Of a stretch of DNA of 64,000 bases, positions 21,301 to 31,700 are shown piece by piece; the first letter of the stretch is position 1, and each line of letters opens with the position of its first letter. The notes under the pieces were generated by a model that saw only the letters and a list, made by a program, of their open reading frames with translations, did no database searches and was not told where the DNA came from. The DNA comes from Colius striatus. Taxonomy: Eukaryota; Chordata; Aves; Coliiformes; Coliidae. The stretch is from assembly GCF_028858725.1 (NCBI RefSeq), contig NC_084789.1, positions 41,881,594-41,945,593 of the forward strand, given 5' to 3'. The position numbers and the translations under genes are program-made.

Positions 21301-24300
21301 GGCGCTGTTCCCCCTTCCCCGCCCGCGCAGCCGCCCCAGGCCGATACCTTCAGGGGCTTGTTGAAGAGGCAGCTGCCGCCGCCGTCCTGCAGGAACTGGT
21401 TGTACTCGTCGATGCTGCAGCGGGAGAACTTCCGCGGGAGGTAGTACCTGTGGGACGGGCACCGTCACCCCTGCACCGGGCACAGCCGCCCACCCCGAGC
21501 GAGCAGGACCCCCGGCGACGGCCCAGCGGGCACCCACCCTGTGTCCTCCATGATGCAGCCCAGCCACGAGTCCGGACAGCGGCAGTCCCCTGGAGCAGAG
21601 GGAAGGGGGAGATGGCTGTGGGTGGCACCGCGCCGTCCCGTCCGCGCCCCCAGCCCCCTCCCGGGGGGTGCCCTCCAGGGTACCTGCGGCCGTGCGGTGC
21701 TTGTTCCACATCATGCCCACGTTCTGCCCCAGCGTCTGCGCCAGCGTCACCGCCATGGCCGCCACGGTGCCGTACTGCGCGGGGACGGACGGGCGGGGGG
21801 TCACCGCAGCGACCTCCCGCCCCCACCTCGCTCCCAGGGCTGGGTCTCGCTGCACCCACCTCATTGACGCCACCGGCGCGGGCAGGAGAGCAGATCCCCC
21901 CCACGAAGGCCGTGCCGCTGCGGCTGCTCTGGAACGTCCGACCCCTGCGGGGACGGGGCCGGTGGGGACGGGGCAGGTGGGGCCGGGGCCGGCAGCTCCA
22001 GGCCCCGCGGAGGGGCTGCAGCCGTGGCACTCACGAGAAGAGGTGGACGGTGTCGCTGTGCTCCAACGGCCCCTCGCGACGGTACTTCACAAACTCATTC
22101 AGGGTCTCCAGGGAATCCTCCCCCACCCGGATCCGGTCCTCCAAGGCCCACGTCTCCATGGCCACCAGCACGATGCGAGTGTTGAGCTGCTCCTTGTAGA
22201 TCTGTGGTGATGAGGAGGGGACGGTGCCAGGGATGAAACTCCTCGCCGGGACCTCCCCCCCTCCCAGGGACAAATCCGTTAGGTGCTGGAGATCAATCCT
22301 CTGAGGACAAACCCCAAGGGATCAGCCCCTCAGGTGCTGAGGATCAACTCCCTGAGGACAGAATCTCCCCCAGGACAAACCCAGCAGGTGCCAGGACCAA
22401 ACTCCCTGGGGACAAACCCATCAGCTGCTGGAGACAGTCACCTCAAGGTCAAACTCCTGAAGGACAAACCTCCAGGGGTAAACTCCCCAGGTGCTGGGGA
22501 CAACCTGCTCTGGGACAACCTCCCCAGGGACAAAACCCTGGGAACAACTCCCCCCCCCCCAACCCGAAAAATACCAGGGACAAAAGCTTGGGATCAAACC
22601 CACAAGGTGCCAGGGACCAACCTCCCTCCCTACAGGAGACAAACCCACCAGGCCCTGGGGACATCCCCACCCAGGAACAAGTGCAGTGGGGACAAATGCC
22701 CCTGGAAATGAACGCTTCCCCCCACCAAACAAACCCACCAGGTGTCAGGAACCAATCCCCTGCGGACAAACTTGGGACCACTCCCCTGGGGCCAAAAACC
22801 CTCTCACCATATCAGCCACGTTGACCACAGACTTGGCAAAGTTGCTGGTGAGAACCACAGACTTGCGGAGCTGCAGGAACTGGGGAGGACCAGGGGCCAG
22901 GTTAGGCTGGGAGGGGCCACTCCAACCCCCACCTCAGTGGCCCCGGGGCCCCTGGCACTTACCAGCTGGTGGTCGTTGACCACAGCCAGCTCGATGTACT
23001 TGGTCTCGCTGTGCACCGTGTGCTGAGCTCGGCGGACCTGCGGCAGCCCAGGGCTGAGCAGAAATCCACCAGCCCAGGCATCCCTGTCCCCAGCCCCACG
23101 TGTCCTGCCCGTGTGCCCTGTCCACTGCCCCGTGTCCCTGGCCATATGTGCCCTGTCCCCTGCCCCATGTTGCTGGTGTCCCTACTGACCTGCCGCCGCC
23201 GCCGCAGCTTTGGTAACCCACCCGCGACGCGCTGGTTCAGCGCAGGGAAGAGGCAGCCTGGAGGGAAGGGACAGAGCTGGCAGGGCACTGGGCACAGAGT
23301 CACTGGGACATCGGGGCCACCGTCACCATGCCCAGCGCCGGCTCCGTGCAAAGGCTCACCCGGTCGGGCGCAGCTGGGAATGCGCTGGACGATGTGTGGC
23401 CGAAGACCCTGTCACGGGGAGACGAGTGTCCCAGTGGGGGGCTGCCACATCCCCGTGTCCCCAGGACTGTCCCCAAGCCCCAGCCCGTGGAGCTGCAGTG
23501 GGGAAACTGGCTCCGCAGCGCCACTCACCTGCCCGTGCTCGGTGCCCACCTGGGGCTCGATCAGGTACGTTGCTCGGCCATCTGAGAAGACCCCGCTGCA
23601 AAGAGAGACGGGGGGAATGGGGTGCAGAGCAGGGCACCCCCCCAACCCCCGTTTTGGCCCATCCAAGGGCACAGGGTACTCACCGCAGGCCCTGGCAGCT
23701 GGAGAGAGCCACAAAGGAGCGCGGCTGCCCCCGGATCCAGCCCTGGTAGTAGCAGTGCTCACCTGCACCCTGCCAGAGTGGTGAGAGGCAGCTGAGCCGG
23801 GCCCGGGGTCCCATCCTGCCCGTGCCCTGACCCCGTGCTGCTGCTCTGGGGCTCGCTGTGTCATGCCTGGGGTGCATCTGGCACCCACAGCTCCCGGGTG
23901 GGCAACCACCACTGCCCCTGGCACAGCCAGTGGCCAACACACCCTGAGGTCACCCCGCACCCGGGTGAGACACATCACACCCTGGCACCCCCCATAGCAG
24001 CACCCACAGTCCAGCACGGGACACCCCAGCTGAGCTGACAGGGACAGTCCTGGGCTTCTGAGCCACAGCTGCGGGGCTGGGGCAGCACAGCAAGGTATGG
24101 CACAGCACGGCATGGCACAGTGTGGTAGAGCATGGCATGGCACGGCAGAGCTGAGCGTGGCACGGCTCGCAGCTTACCGTGCTGTGGCTGCCGTTGCTGC
24201 CCGCGCCACTGACGTGCCGCTCCACGTAGTGTGATGCCAGGAGGTGGCTGCCGGGAGCAGGCAGGGGGGTGAGAGGCCGCAGTGGTGAGGAGGATGAGGA

Positions 24301-26995
24301 ACAAGAGAAGGAAGGCATCGGTGCCATGGGCCTGCCAGCAGCACCCTCATCATGCACCCACCCACAACCCATGCACATGGCATCACCCTGGCACAGGACT
24401 CCCCACTTTGGGAGGGTGCTGGCACCCCATGGGACCCTCTCCCCACCCCACAGCTGAGCCCCAGCTCCACACAACCTCCTCCTGGCCCCAGGGACCCCCA
24501 GCTTCATCTCCTCCCTCCTGCCAGGGGAGGGCGGCAGCCCTATGGCGAGTGTCCCCGGTCCCACAGTGGGTGCCCCTGGGGCCACTCACTGGTTCAGCTG
24601 GAGGTCGAGGGTGAAGGCAGAGCCGAAGGCGTGCACCACGAAGCTGACCCGCGCCAGATGCAGCCCCTGCAGAGCCGGAGGCGCCAGTGCCCGGCGCCGC
24701 CCCCCCCCCGGAAAGCAAAAGTTAATGACCCTGCCCCAGCCCGCGGCCGCTCGAGGGGCACTTCTGACCTCAAAAGAGCGACGTAAAGGGAAATGTCTTT
24801 GGGGGTTTGCTTTCTGCCCCAGAATCATCCCTGGCGTCGCCGGGAGGGTGCCCACGGCTGCCACCCGCCTCCTCGGGAGCCCTTTGGGAGCGTGGGGCCG
24901 CAGCCTCCGAGCAGCGGCCGCCGTCCCCCCGGCCCGGTGCCCGTCGCTCCTGACCCAGTTCCCGCGGCGGCGGGGGGGAGCTGCCCGAGACCCGACACGG
25001 GCCACGGGGGAGGCTCAGCACCGGCGGGGCCTCGGCAGCCGCGGCCGGGAAAGCCAAAGCGTTCCTGGGGTACCCCGGGCTCTGGCCGAGACCCGGGCAC
25101 GGCTCAGGATGGCGACGGAGGGACGAGGGCGCGTTTGCCGCCGCGCAGCACCGCGCCGAGGGACGTCCCGGGGCTCTGCCGGCGCCGCCACCCAGCCTCA
25201 GAGCCCCCGGATCCGCCCCCCGCCGCGCTCGGGTCCCACAGCCCCTGAATTCCCGGCAGCGGCCCGGCCTCCCCCCGCAGCGTCTCCCGGCGGCCGCGGT
25301 TTCACTGGACGCCGGGTTTCCATCACCTTTGCGGCAGCTGCAGCTCCTCATTCCGCCCTCCGCCCGGGGCGGCTGCGGGGATCGATGCGCCCCGACCCCG
25401 GCGCCCGCCGAGTGTCCGCTCCCCGAGGCGCCGGGACCCCCGGCCCCGCCGCAGCCAGGGGCCCGTTTGCTCGGCGGGAGCCGTCCCGCTCCCCGCTCCC
25501 GGTTCCTCCCTCCCGGCGCCCGCTCGCAGCGCCGGTGCCGGGTTTAACGGCATCTCGCGGCACACGTGGGTGCCCCGCCGAGGGGGCGGCAGCCGTGCGG
25601 GCCCCAGGGCCACAAAGGGCCCGGTTCCCGCTGCCGGTGGCCACACGGGTGCTGGGGCACGGCCGCGCCGGCTGCCTGGAGACCCGCCACCCACCCGCGG
25701 GCCCCAGGAGAGGGCGGCCGGGCGCTGCGGTTCACTTACAGGGCCTTCGCCGCCTCCTCTTCCAGGCTCATTCCTGACCCTGGTGTCCAGCTGATGCCTC
25801 AGGACCTCTCCTCCTGAGCTGTGCCCCACCAGCCTGCTGGGGTGGGTGATCTGGGAGACCACCCGTCCGTCCTGCCATCCGGCCCGGGGCAGCCGCCGCT
25901 GCAGAGAGCCGGCCTGCGCAGCGGGACCTGCGGGCGGGGGAGCCGGCCGTGCCCGCTCAGGGAGGGCCGGGGGCGCGGGGCTGCCGGCGCGGGGGGCTGG
26001 GGCCGTGCTCAGGGGCTCAGCCAGGTGGGGCACTGCATCTCCAAAGGGAGACCCGCGTCCCGGAGGGGGTGTCCTGGGGACGTGTCCCGGGGGGGGGGGT
26101 GGCTGCGGGACACAGCGGGGACAGCCAGACTGGTGGAGTGCCCAGGAGGAAGCACGGGCTGTGTGCTCATGTGGGACACATCTGGGAGGGGGAGCTCGGG
26201 AGGCCTGAGGTACAGTGGCGGGTCCTGGGAGGGACACCCCTGGGACACGGGTGGCTGGAAGAGCGATGCATCCCCGAGGGGGCACACGGGGGCCGGGGGG
26301 GGGACTGACGGACGCCATTGCTCCCGGGGACGGGGGGTCTGGGACAGCAGCACACGTCCCCTGGGACGTCCAGGGGACAGGGACGGCTGAGATGGGGACA
26401 ATCCCAGCGGAAGACCGAGGGCTGGCAGGGGGACAGCCCCCGAGGGGACATCCAGGGGACAGGGAGGGCTGACAGAGGTACAGCTCCCATGGGGAACGGG
26501 CGGCTGGAGTGGGGACATCGGAGGGTCGCTATGGGGACGCAGCCCAAGGGGACACTTAGGGTGCCGTGGGGACATCTCCTCGGGGAGAGCCAGGGACCCT
26601 CCAGAGGGGACACGAGGGGGCGGCGGTGGGGACCGCCATAGCGAACACGGAGCGCTGGGGGGGGGGGACGGGGGACCCTCCGCGAGGACAGCGGGCGGCC
26701 GGGAGTGCGGGGCCGGGGGCGGGAGGGCGGCGGGAGCGGGGCCGGTGGTGCGGGGTGGGGGGGGAACCGGCCCCTCCCGGGGCGCTGCGGGGCGGCGCTG
26801 CGGAAAAATGTGTCGATGCAGCGAAAAAGCCGCAGCGGCGGCGGCGGGGCCGGAGCGGGAGCGGGGCCGCGAGCGGGGACCCGGCAGCGGGGACGCGGGG
26901 AGGGGGCGAGCGGCAGCGGGGCCGGGGCCGGACCTACCTGCCCGCGCGGCGAGCGAGAGCAGCGCGGCCAGCAGCCACCCCCGCAGCGGCCTCAT
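18372..26995 (-). CDS. ADAM11: ADAM11, catalytically inactive ADAM, 26 coding exons
   Basis: Reconstructed protein: 768 aa (human 769). ADAM11 is a neuronal membrane protein that binds LGI proteins and organises synapses. Exons, 5' to 3': 26995-26938, 25927-25740, 24666-24590, 24247-24178, 23769-23684, 23595-23529, 23408-23360, 23257-23190, 23037-22963, 22879-22808, 22201-22035, 21944-21860, 21774-21684, 21589-21538, 21447-21348, 21052-20981, 20877-20785, 20694-20614, 20531-20481, 19998-19935, 19856-19757, 19690-19571, 19457-19289, 19197-19083, 18834-18744, 18417-18372. All introns are GT-AG and phases match. Domains: signal peptide 1-19; prodomain ending at a furin-type RRRRQ (217-221); reprolysin domain with [11 protein letters not shown] (367-377) where active ADAMs have HExxHxxGxxH; disintegrin region about 436-530; cysteine-rich; EGF-like (Cys 687, 692, 694, 703); membrane segment about 730-750; short tail ending RYDPAQQGV. 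It is tail to tail with GJC1. Confidence 0.95.
22265..22800. repeat. Diverged minisatellite in ADAM11 intron 10
   Basis: A phrase of the type 'CCCTGGGGACAAACYCCCAGGTGCTGG' recurs with variation across about 530 bp (for example gaggacaaacccc, ggacaaacccagcaggtgccagg, ggacaaacccatcagctgctgg, gggacaacctcccc). Unit length varies around 25-40 bp. It fills most of the intron between exons 11 and 10. Confidence 0.85.
24085..24175. repeat. Short degenerate tandem repeat in ADAM11 intron 4
   Basis: An ATGGCACGGC/ATGGCACAGC-like unit of 10-15 bp recurs between 24096 and 24167 (tatggcacagcacggcatgg..., catggcatggcacggcaga...). Confidence 0.7.
26160..26640. repeat. GGGGACA-rich minisatellite-like DNA, ADAM11 intron 1
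   Basis: GGGGACA/GGGACA motifs recur every 15-40 bp, with associated 'ccaggggacag' and 'tggggacatc' phrases. No fixed unit length is clear. It explains the long spurious open frames on both strands in this stretch. Confidence 0.55.
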
Positions 26996-27350
26996 GGCTC
27001 CCGCATAATCCGAGCGCGGCCGCGCCGGGCCCGCGGAGCCGGGGACCGTCCTGCCCCTCGCCGCCCGTCCCCGCAGCCCCGGGCCGGGCCCGGAGCGCCG
27101 CCCCCGCCCCCTCCGCACGCGCGCGGCACCGGCACCGGCGCCGGCAGCGGCACCGGCAGCGCCCGCCCCGGGGCCGCCCCGCCCCGCCCCGGCCCCGCCG
27201 CCGCCCCCCGGCCCCGGCCCGGCCCGGCCCCCCCCCCCCGCCTCGCCCCGGCTGCCGCAGCGCCGCCAGCACCCCCGGCACTGCAGCACCGGCGGCCCCG
27301 GCATCGCCCCCCGGCCCCGGCATCGCCCCCCGGCCCGGGCCGCCCACCCC
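26640..27350 (-). promoter_or_regulatory. ADAM11: CpG island at the ADAM11 5' end
   Basis: Extremely GC- and CpG-rich DNA surrounds the ADAM11 initiator codon (26995-26993) and first donor (GCAG|GTAGGT). The ATG has the good Kozak-like context GGGAGCCATGAGG. No TATA box was seen. It is assumed to be a CpG-island promoter; the start site is not determined. Confidence 0.55.
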
Positions 27351-27357
27351 CACGGCC

Positions 27358-27830
27358 CCTGCCGGGGTTGCAAAGGACCAGCCAGGACCAGCCCCTCTTC
27401 AGTACAGCAGCACCAGTACTGACCCCCTCAGTCACTCTGCACCCCCCCGAGGACAGGACCCCCACACACCAGTGCCAAGCCACCACACACCAGCACTGTC
27501 CTTCCCCACCAGCACTGAGCCCTTCGATGGGACTGGAGCCCCCCAGGCAGGTGCCAGACACCAGTTTCTGCCCCCAGCCGGTACAGGACACCCCAGGGAG
27601 ACCACAGCAGTACCACCCTCCTGCCCCAGCACAGGGGTCTGACCGTCCCAGCCCGTACTGAGCCCTTCTCCCTGCTGGGACCAAGTCTCTCCCTGGCCCT
27701 AGCTCGTGCCAAGCCCCTGGCCAGCACCAAAACCCACCTGACCAGTACCAGAGCTTCCAACTGGTACCGAGGCCACAGCCCGTACCAGGACCCCCAGCCA
27801 TCAGAAGAGACCCCAGCCGGGACTGAAGCC
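27358..27830. repeat. Degenerate minisatellite between ADAM11 and DBF4B
   Basis: CCAGYACTGA(G/C)CCC and GGTAC/GTACC phrases recur across this block (accagtactgaccccc, accagcactgagccc, cccgtactgagccc, actggtaccgagg, cccgtaccaggaccc). The unit is about 30-40 bp and poorly conserved. Confidence 0.5.
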
Positions 27831-28334
27831 CCCTCCCCAGTCCCCACCAGTGCTGGCTCTGGGGGGGGGCTGCTCAGCCCCTGTCTGGGGGGTGCTGTCA
27901 CCCTGAGGTGTGTGGGGCGGGTCTCCACCTGCAGCTGGGCAGCACCCCTGTGAAGCACCACAAACAGGGCTGCCCCAGGGGCTTCCCCATTTCAGGGGAT
28001 GCTGTGAAGCCACATTCACCCCTGGGGATACTGGGGGAGCTGGGAGGAGAAAAGCCCCAGTAAAGCCCAGTTGATGGCAGCTGTGGGAGGGAGGGGGGTA
28101 GAGCAGAGTAGGGAATTCAGACCCTTGCCCAGGGGACAGAGGCTCACTCTGCCTCAGACACCTTTAAACCTTTTTGACCCATTTTCTGTCCCTGCTCCAG
28201 CCTCTCTCTCCTCTGCTGCCCTGTGCCAGCAAGGTTCCATCCCTGCAGCCCCCGAGGGACATGCCAGGAGATGGGGAGTGGTCTCGAGACCCCCCTTTAC
28301 CCTCCATACAGCAGAACCAGATCTCACCTTCTGT
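27831..28334. other. Intergenic DNA between DBF4B and ADAM11, nothing recognised
   Basis: This short gap lies between the DBF4B poly(A) signal and the ADAM11 5' region. Both genes are on the minus strand with only about 1.3 kb between the end of one and the start of the other. No conserved frame or element was recognised. Confidence 0.5.
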
Positions 28335-28340
28335 TTTATT
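28335..28340 (-). terminator. DBF4B: Candidate DBF4B poly(A) signal AATAAA
   Basis: The minus strand reads AATAAA here, about 395 nt past the stop codon, giving a compact 3'UTR (28733-28335). No earlier canonical signal was found. Confidence 0.65.
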
Positions 28341-28733
28341 TAAAAGTTTAAGAGTCTGCTAAAACCTTGGTCCCAGCTTGTGCACACATCTAAATACAAA
28401 ATCGGCCGTAAATGCCCCAAGGCCCCCAGCCAGCACAAGGCAGGTGAGGAACACAGCTCTGCACCTCCAGGCCTGGGGCAGAGTGTGACCCAGCTCAGCA
28501 GCAGCCCTGGAAGGAGGCAGAACAGCACCAGGGGAGGGAAGATGCCAAGCCCAGGGTGGGCAGGAGGAGCAGAGCAGCACAGGGGTCGCTCCCTGGGGTT
28601 GCTGCAGCTGCCCCACTCTGCCAGCCCTGGGCTGCACGTCCCCCTCCAGCCAGGGAGGGAGGTGGTGAAGCCCCTTCCAGCCCCTTCCCAGCTGCTGCTG
28701 AGGGCCCGGAGAGCAGCCAGGAGGTGGCTTTAG

Positions 28734-31700
28734 CTAGTCCAGCTGCCAAAAAAAGGCCTCAAACACAGGGAAGGAGGCTGCAGCTGCATCCGTGCAGCAG
28801 CCCCGGCAGGTCCTGTCCTCCCTGCCCACCCAGGGCAGCTCGGGCTGCTGTGCCAGGGCTGAGCAGAGCTGGGACTCGTACCCACTGTCCCTCACCTTGG
28901 TGTGTGTCCTCTGCAGCAGGTCCCTGTCCCCAGCCCTGCTGTCCTGGGGGCCCGTGGCTGCAGGGAGCAGCTGCACACTCCGGCCTGACTCGGCAGAGCT
29001 TGTGCTGTGGGTGTGAGGGGGCTGAGGGTGAGGGAGCAGAGGCAGGGGCTGCCCAGGGCCCTGCACCCACTCGGGCCCCTCAGGGGCTTTGGGGGCTGAT
29101 TTCTCTGCTGCTCTGACACAGAGCGAGCGGCAACATCTGTCTCCAGCCCCAGGCAGGGCAGGAGGGTGCACCCAGCCAGCAGCACAGCTGCTCACACTCC
29201 CTGTGCTCTCCACATCACCACTATTCTCATTTCTGGGTGCGTTCCTACTCTCCCTTCCAAGATGCTTCCTCTGGGCACCAGGGCTCACTCTGCCCTGGCC
29301 ACACTCGTGGGCTGCAGCAGGCTCTGCAGGACCAACAGCCCCAGACACGGCCTGAAGGGAACCTGGCCCTGACACAGGGTGCCCAGGTCTCCCACACGGG
29401 TACCAGCCCGAGCCAAGGCAGCCGTGAGGTGTGTTAGAGAGCTGTGTGCTCGAGGGCACGTTGCCTGCCCCCAGCACCCTGGGACAGCCTGGCTCAGGCA
29501 TCTGTCCTGCCCCCCAGCCCCCCAGCTCCCCCTCCACCACAGTCCTCTGCCCACATGCAGAGAAGCCACCCCCAGCCAGCTCCAGCCGGGGCCTCTTCCC
29601 CGGGGTGCCACGTCTGGAGGAGAGCCGGCGTTTCCTGGAGGTGGGCAGTGCTGGTGGGAGATGGCAGATAGCCCCAGGCACTTGCTGTCTGAGAGGTTCA
29701 GATGAAGCAGCAGTTGCCTCTGGTCTGTGAGCAGTGGCTCTGTGAGTCCCCCAGCCCAGGCCAGGGGCTGAGCTCCCATCCAGCCCCCCAGGGGCAGATC
29801 CCTCTGGAGGGTCACGGGCAGCACAGGCCCCTCCAGCGGGCAGCCCCCCTGAGCAGTCCTTGGACACCCCCCCTCCTCCTCTGGGGTTACTGACCCTGTC
29901 CCTGGGCAGGCAAGGGGAACAGCTCTCAGTCTTCAGGCCACGATGGTGCTCCGTGGCAGTTCCCAGCTCCACAGCCCCCGGCTCAGGCTGCTCCCTGTCC
30001 CATCTCAGCTGTGCTGTCAGCATCTGGGTTCCGCCAGCGACGGGCGTGTGAGGCGCCGCGCGTTCGGCCGTCAGGCAGGACCCAGGCACCCTGAGAAGAG
30101 CCATCAGTTAACGCTCGCTGCTCTCCAGCCCTTAGCAACACCCTCCCACCAGAGAGATGAGGCTTGCCTGCAGTGCAGGTGTCTGAAGCCCTTGCTCAGG
30201 AGGTGGTTGGACATTTTGAGGCGTGAGGCTCAGCAGTCAGTGACGGTGCTGCTGGCAGGGGAGATGGGCAGCACGAGGCACCTCTGCCCCCGGGCCTAGG
30301 CACAGGAGCACGCCAGAGCAGCGGGGTTCGTGCCACACACAGTGACAGGAGATGGGCTCAGCTGCCCTTTCTAGGGTAAGAGGTGCTGGAAGCCCAGGGG
30401 CAATTCCCTGAAGCAGAGAAGCCACCGAAAGGCTCACGTAAGCTGTGCCTGGCAGGTGCCCAGTCAGTCCTGCAGCCGTCACCCGCTGCTCTCGCAGAGC
30501 AATTCCCTGGCACCGGGCGGGAGCTGCAGGCCAGGCCCAGGGCAGCCCAGCCCACGTGGGGCACAAGGCTGCTCTCAGCCCCAGGAGGCAGCAGCTGGGC
30601 AGGGACTCACCTGGGCAGGAGCTGGGCGATGAGGCGGTCCAGGGCCGCGTAGTGCGAGGCGTCCCGCGCGAAGCGCTCGTGGCCGGGGCTCCGCAGGTGC
30701 TGTGGGTGCCACAGGCTCTGTTAGTGACGCTCACAGGAGGCAAACGTGCAGCCACAGCCGCTCCCCACAGCCTGACCGAGACTAACAGCCTTCTCACCAG
30801 GTAAAGCTGCGGTTTGGAAGCAGGTTTGGGAACGTGGGCAACGCTGTGCCCCGGCTGCTTCCAGCTCGTGCTGTGTTCCCATAGACACCTGCTCTGAGGA
30901 GGCTGGGGCTGGCTAACAGCAGCCCACGGCCTTCCCCAGCAGCTAGCAGGAACAGCCTCCCAATACCTCCTGTCTCTCACCAAAGCCTGGCCTCTGAGAG
31001 CCACGTTGGTTGGCATCTTCCAGGAGATGACAAAACCTCCCTCCCTGCGCCCTGTGAATCAGCCTGTGCCCTCCCCAGCTGCTGGGGAACAGGCTCCCAC
31101 CTTCCAGGCCAGGCTCTGCCAGCCCTGGGGATGAGCATGTCACGCTCCAGCCTTCAAATCTGTTGCTTGCCCAGAGCAGGGGGTCAGAGAACAGAGATGC
31201 TCTGGCTCTCGTCTGTGAGGCTGATGCCACCAGGTCCCGTGAGGGCTGTACAGAGCAATCTGCCTGCCTCCCACAACAATTCACGCTGCTGACAGGGAGG
31301 ACATGATTAATGAAGCCACTGAGTGGCCCTCGGAGCTTTTTCAAGGAACCAGGTCCCAGGGGAACACATTTACCTTCTGTAGCTCCTCGAAGGTCTCCTG
31401 GCAGCACTCACAGAACCCCCTTCTTCTCCTCGGCACAGTGACTGGTGTGGAGCGGGGGCTCTTCTCCCCTGCACTGCGCCCTGGAGAGCCCTCCACTCCC
31501 CTGCAAGGGAAGGGCAAAGATCTTCCCTGCCCTCAGCACCAGCAGGCACCCAGCAGCCTGGTGAGGGCTGGGGGCTGTGCTGCCCTCGGGCTACAGCTCT
31601 TTAGCCCAGGACAGGGCAAGTGGCTCTCCAGGCCCCAAGAACCAGCAAGGCAGCTGTTGGGAGAGTTGGGTTAAAGACTTTCACAACCTACCTGGCTCTG

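Noticed and set aside
21342-21347. ADAM11 intron 15 donor GTATCG, considered as U12-like
   Set aside because: It departs from RTATCCTTT after the fourth or fifth base and no U12 branch motif lies near the next acceptor. Treated as ordinary U2-type.
24542-25777. 411-codon plus-strand ORF
   Set aside because: Antisense to ADAM11 exons 2 and 3 and intron 2. GC-rich composition explains the lack of stops; no conserved domain.
26009-27373. 454-codon minus-strand ORF covering the ADAM11 start
   Set aside because: It contains the true ADAM11 signal peptide in its frame, but the gene model splices out at 26938 with a good donor into exon 2. The rest is intron 1 minisatellite-like sequence and GC-rich leader.
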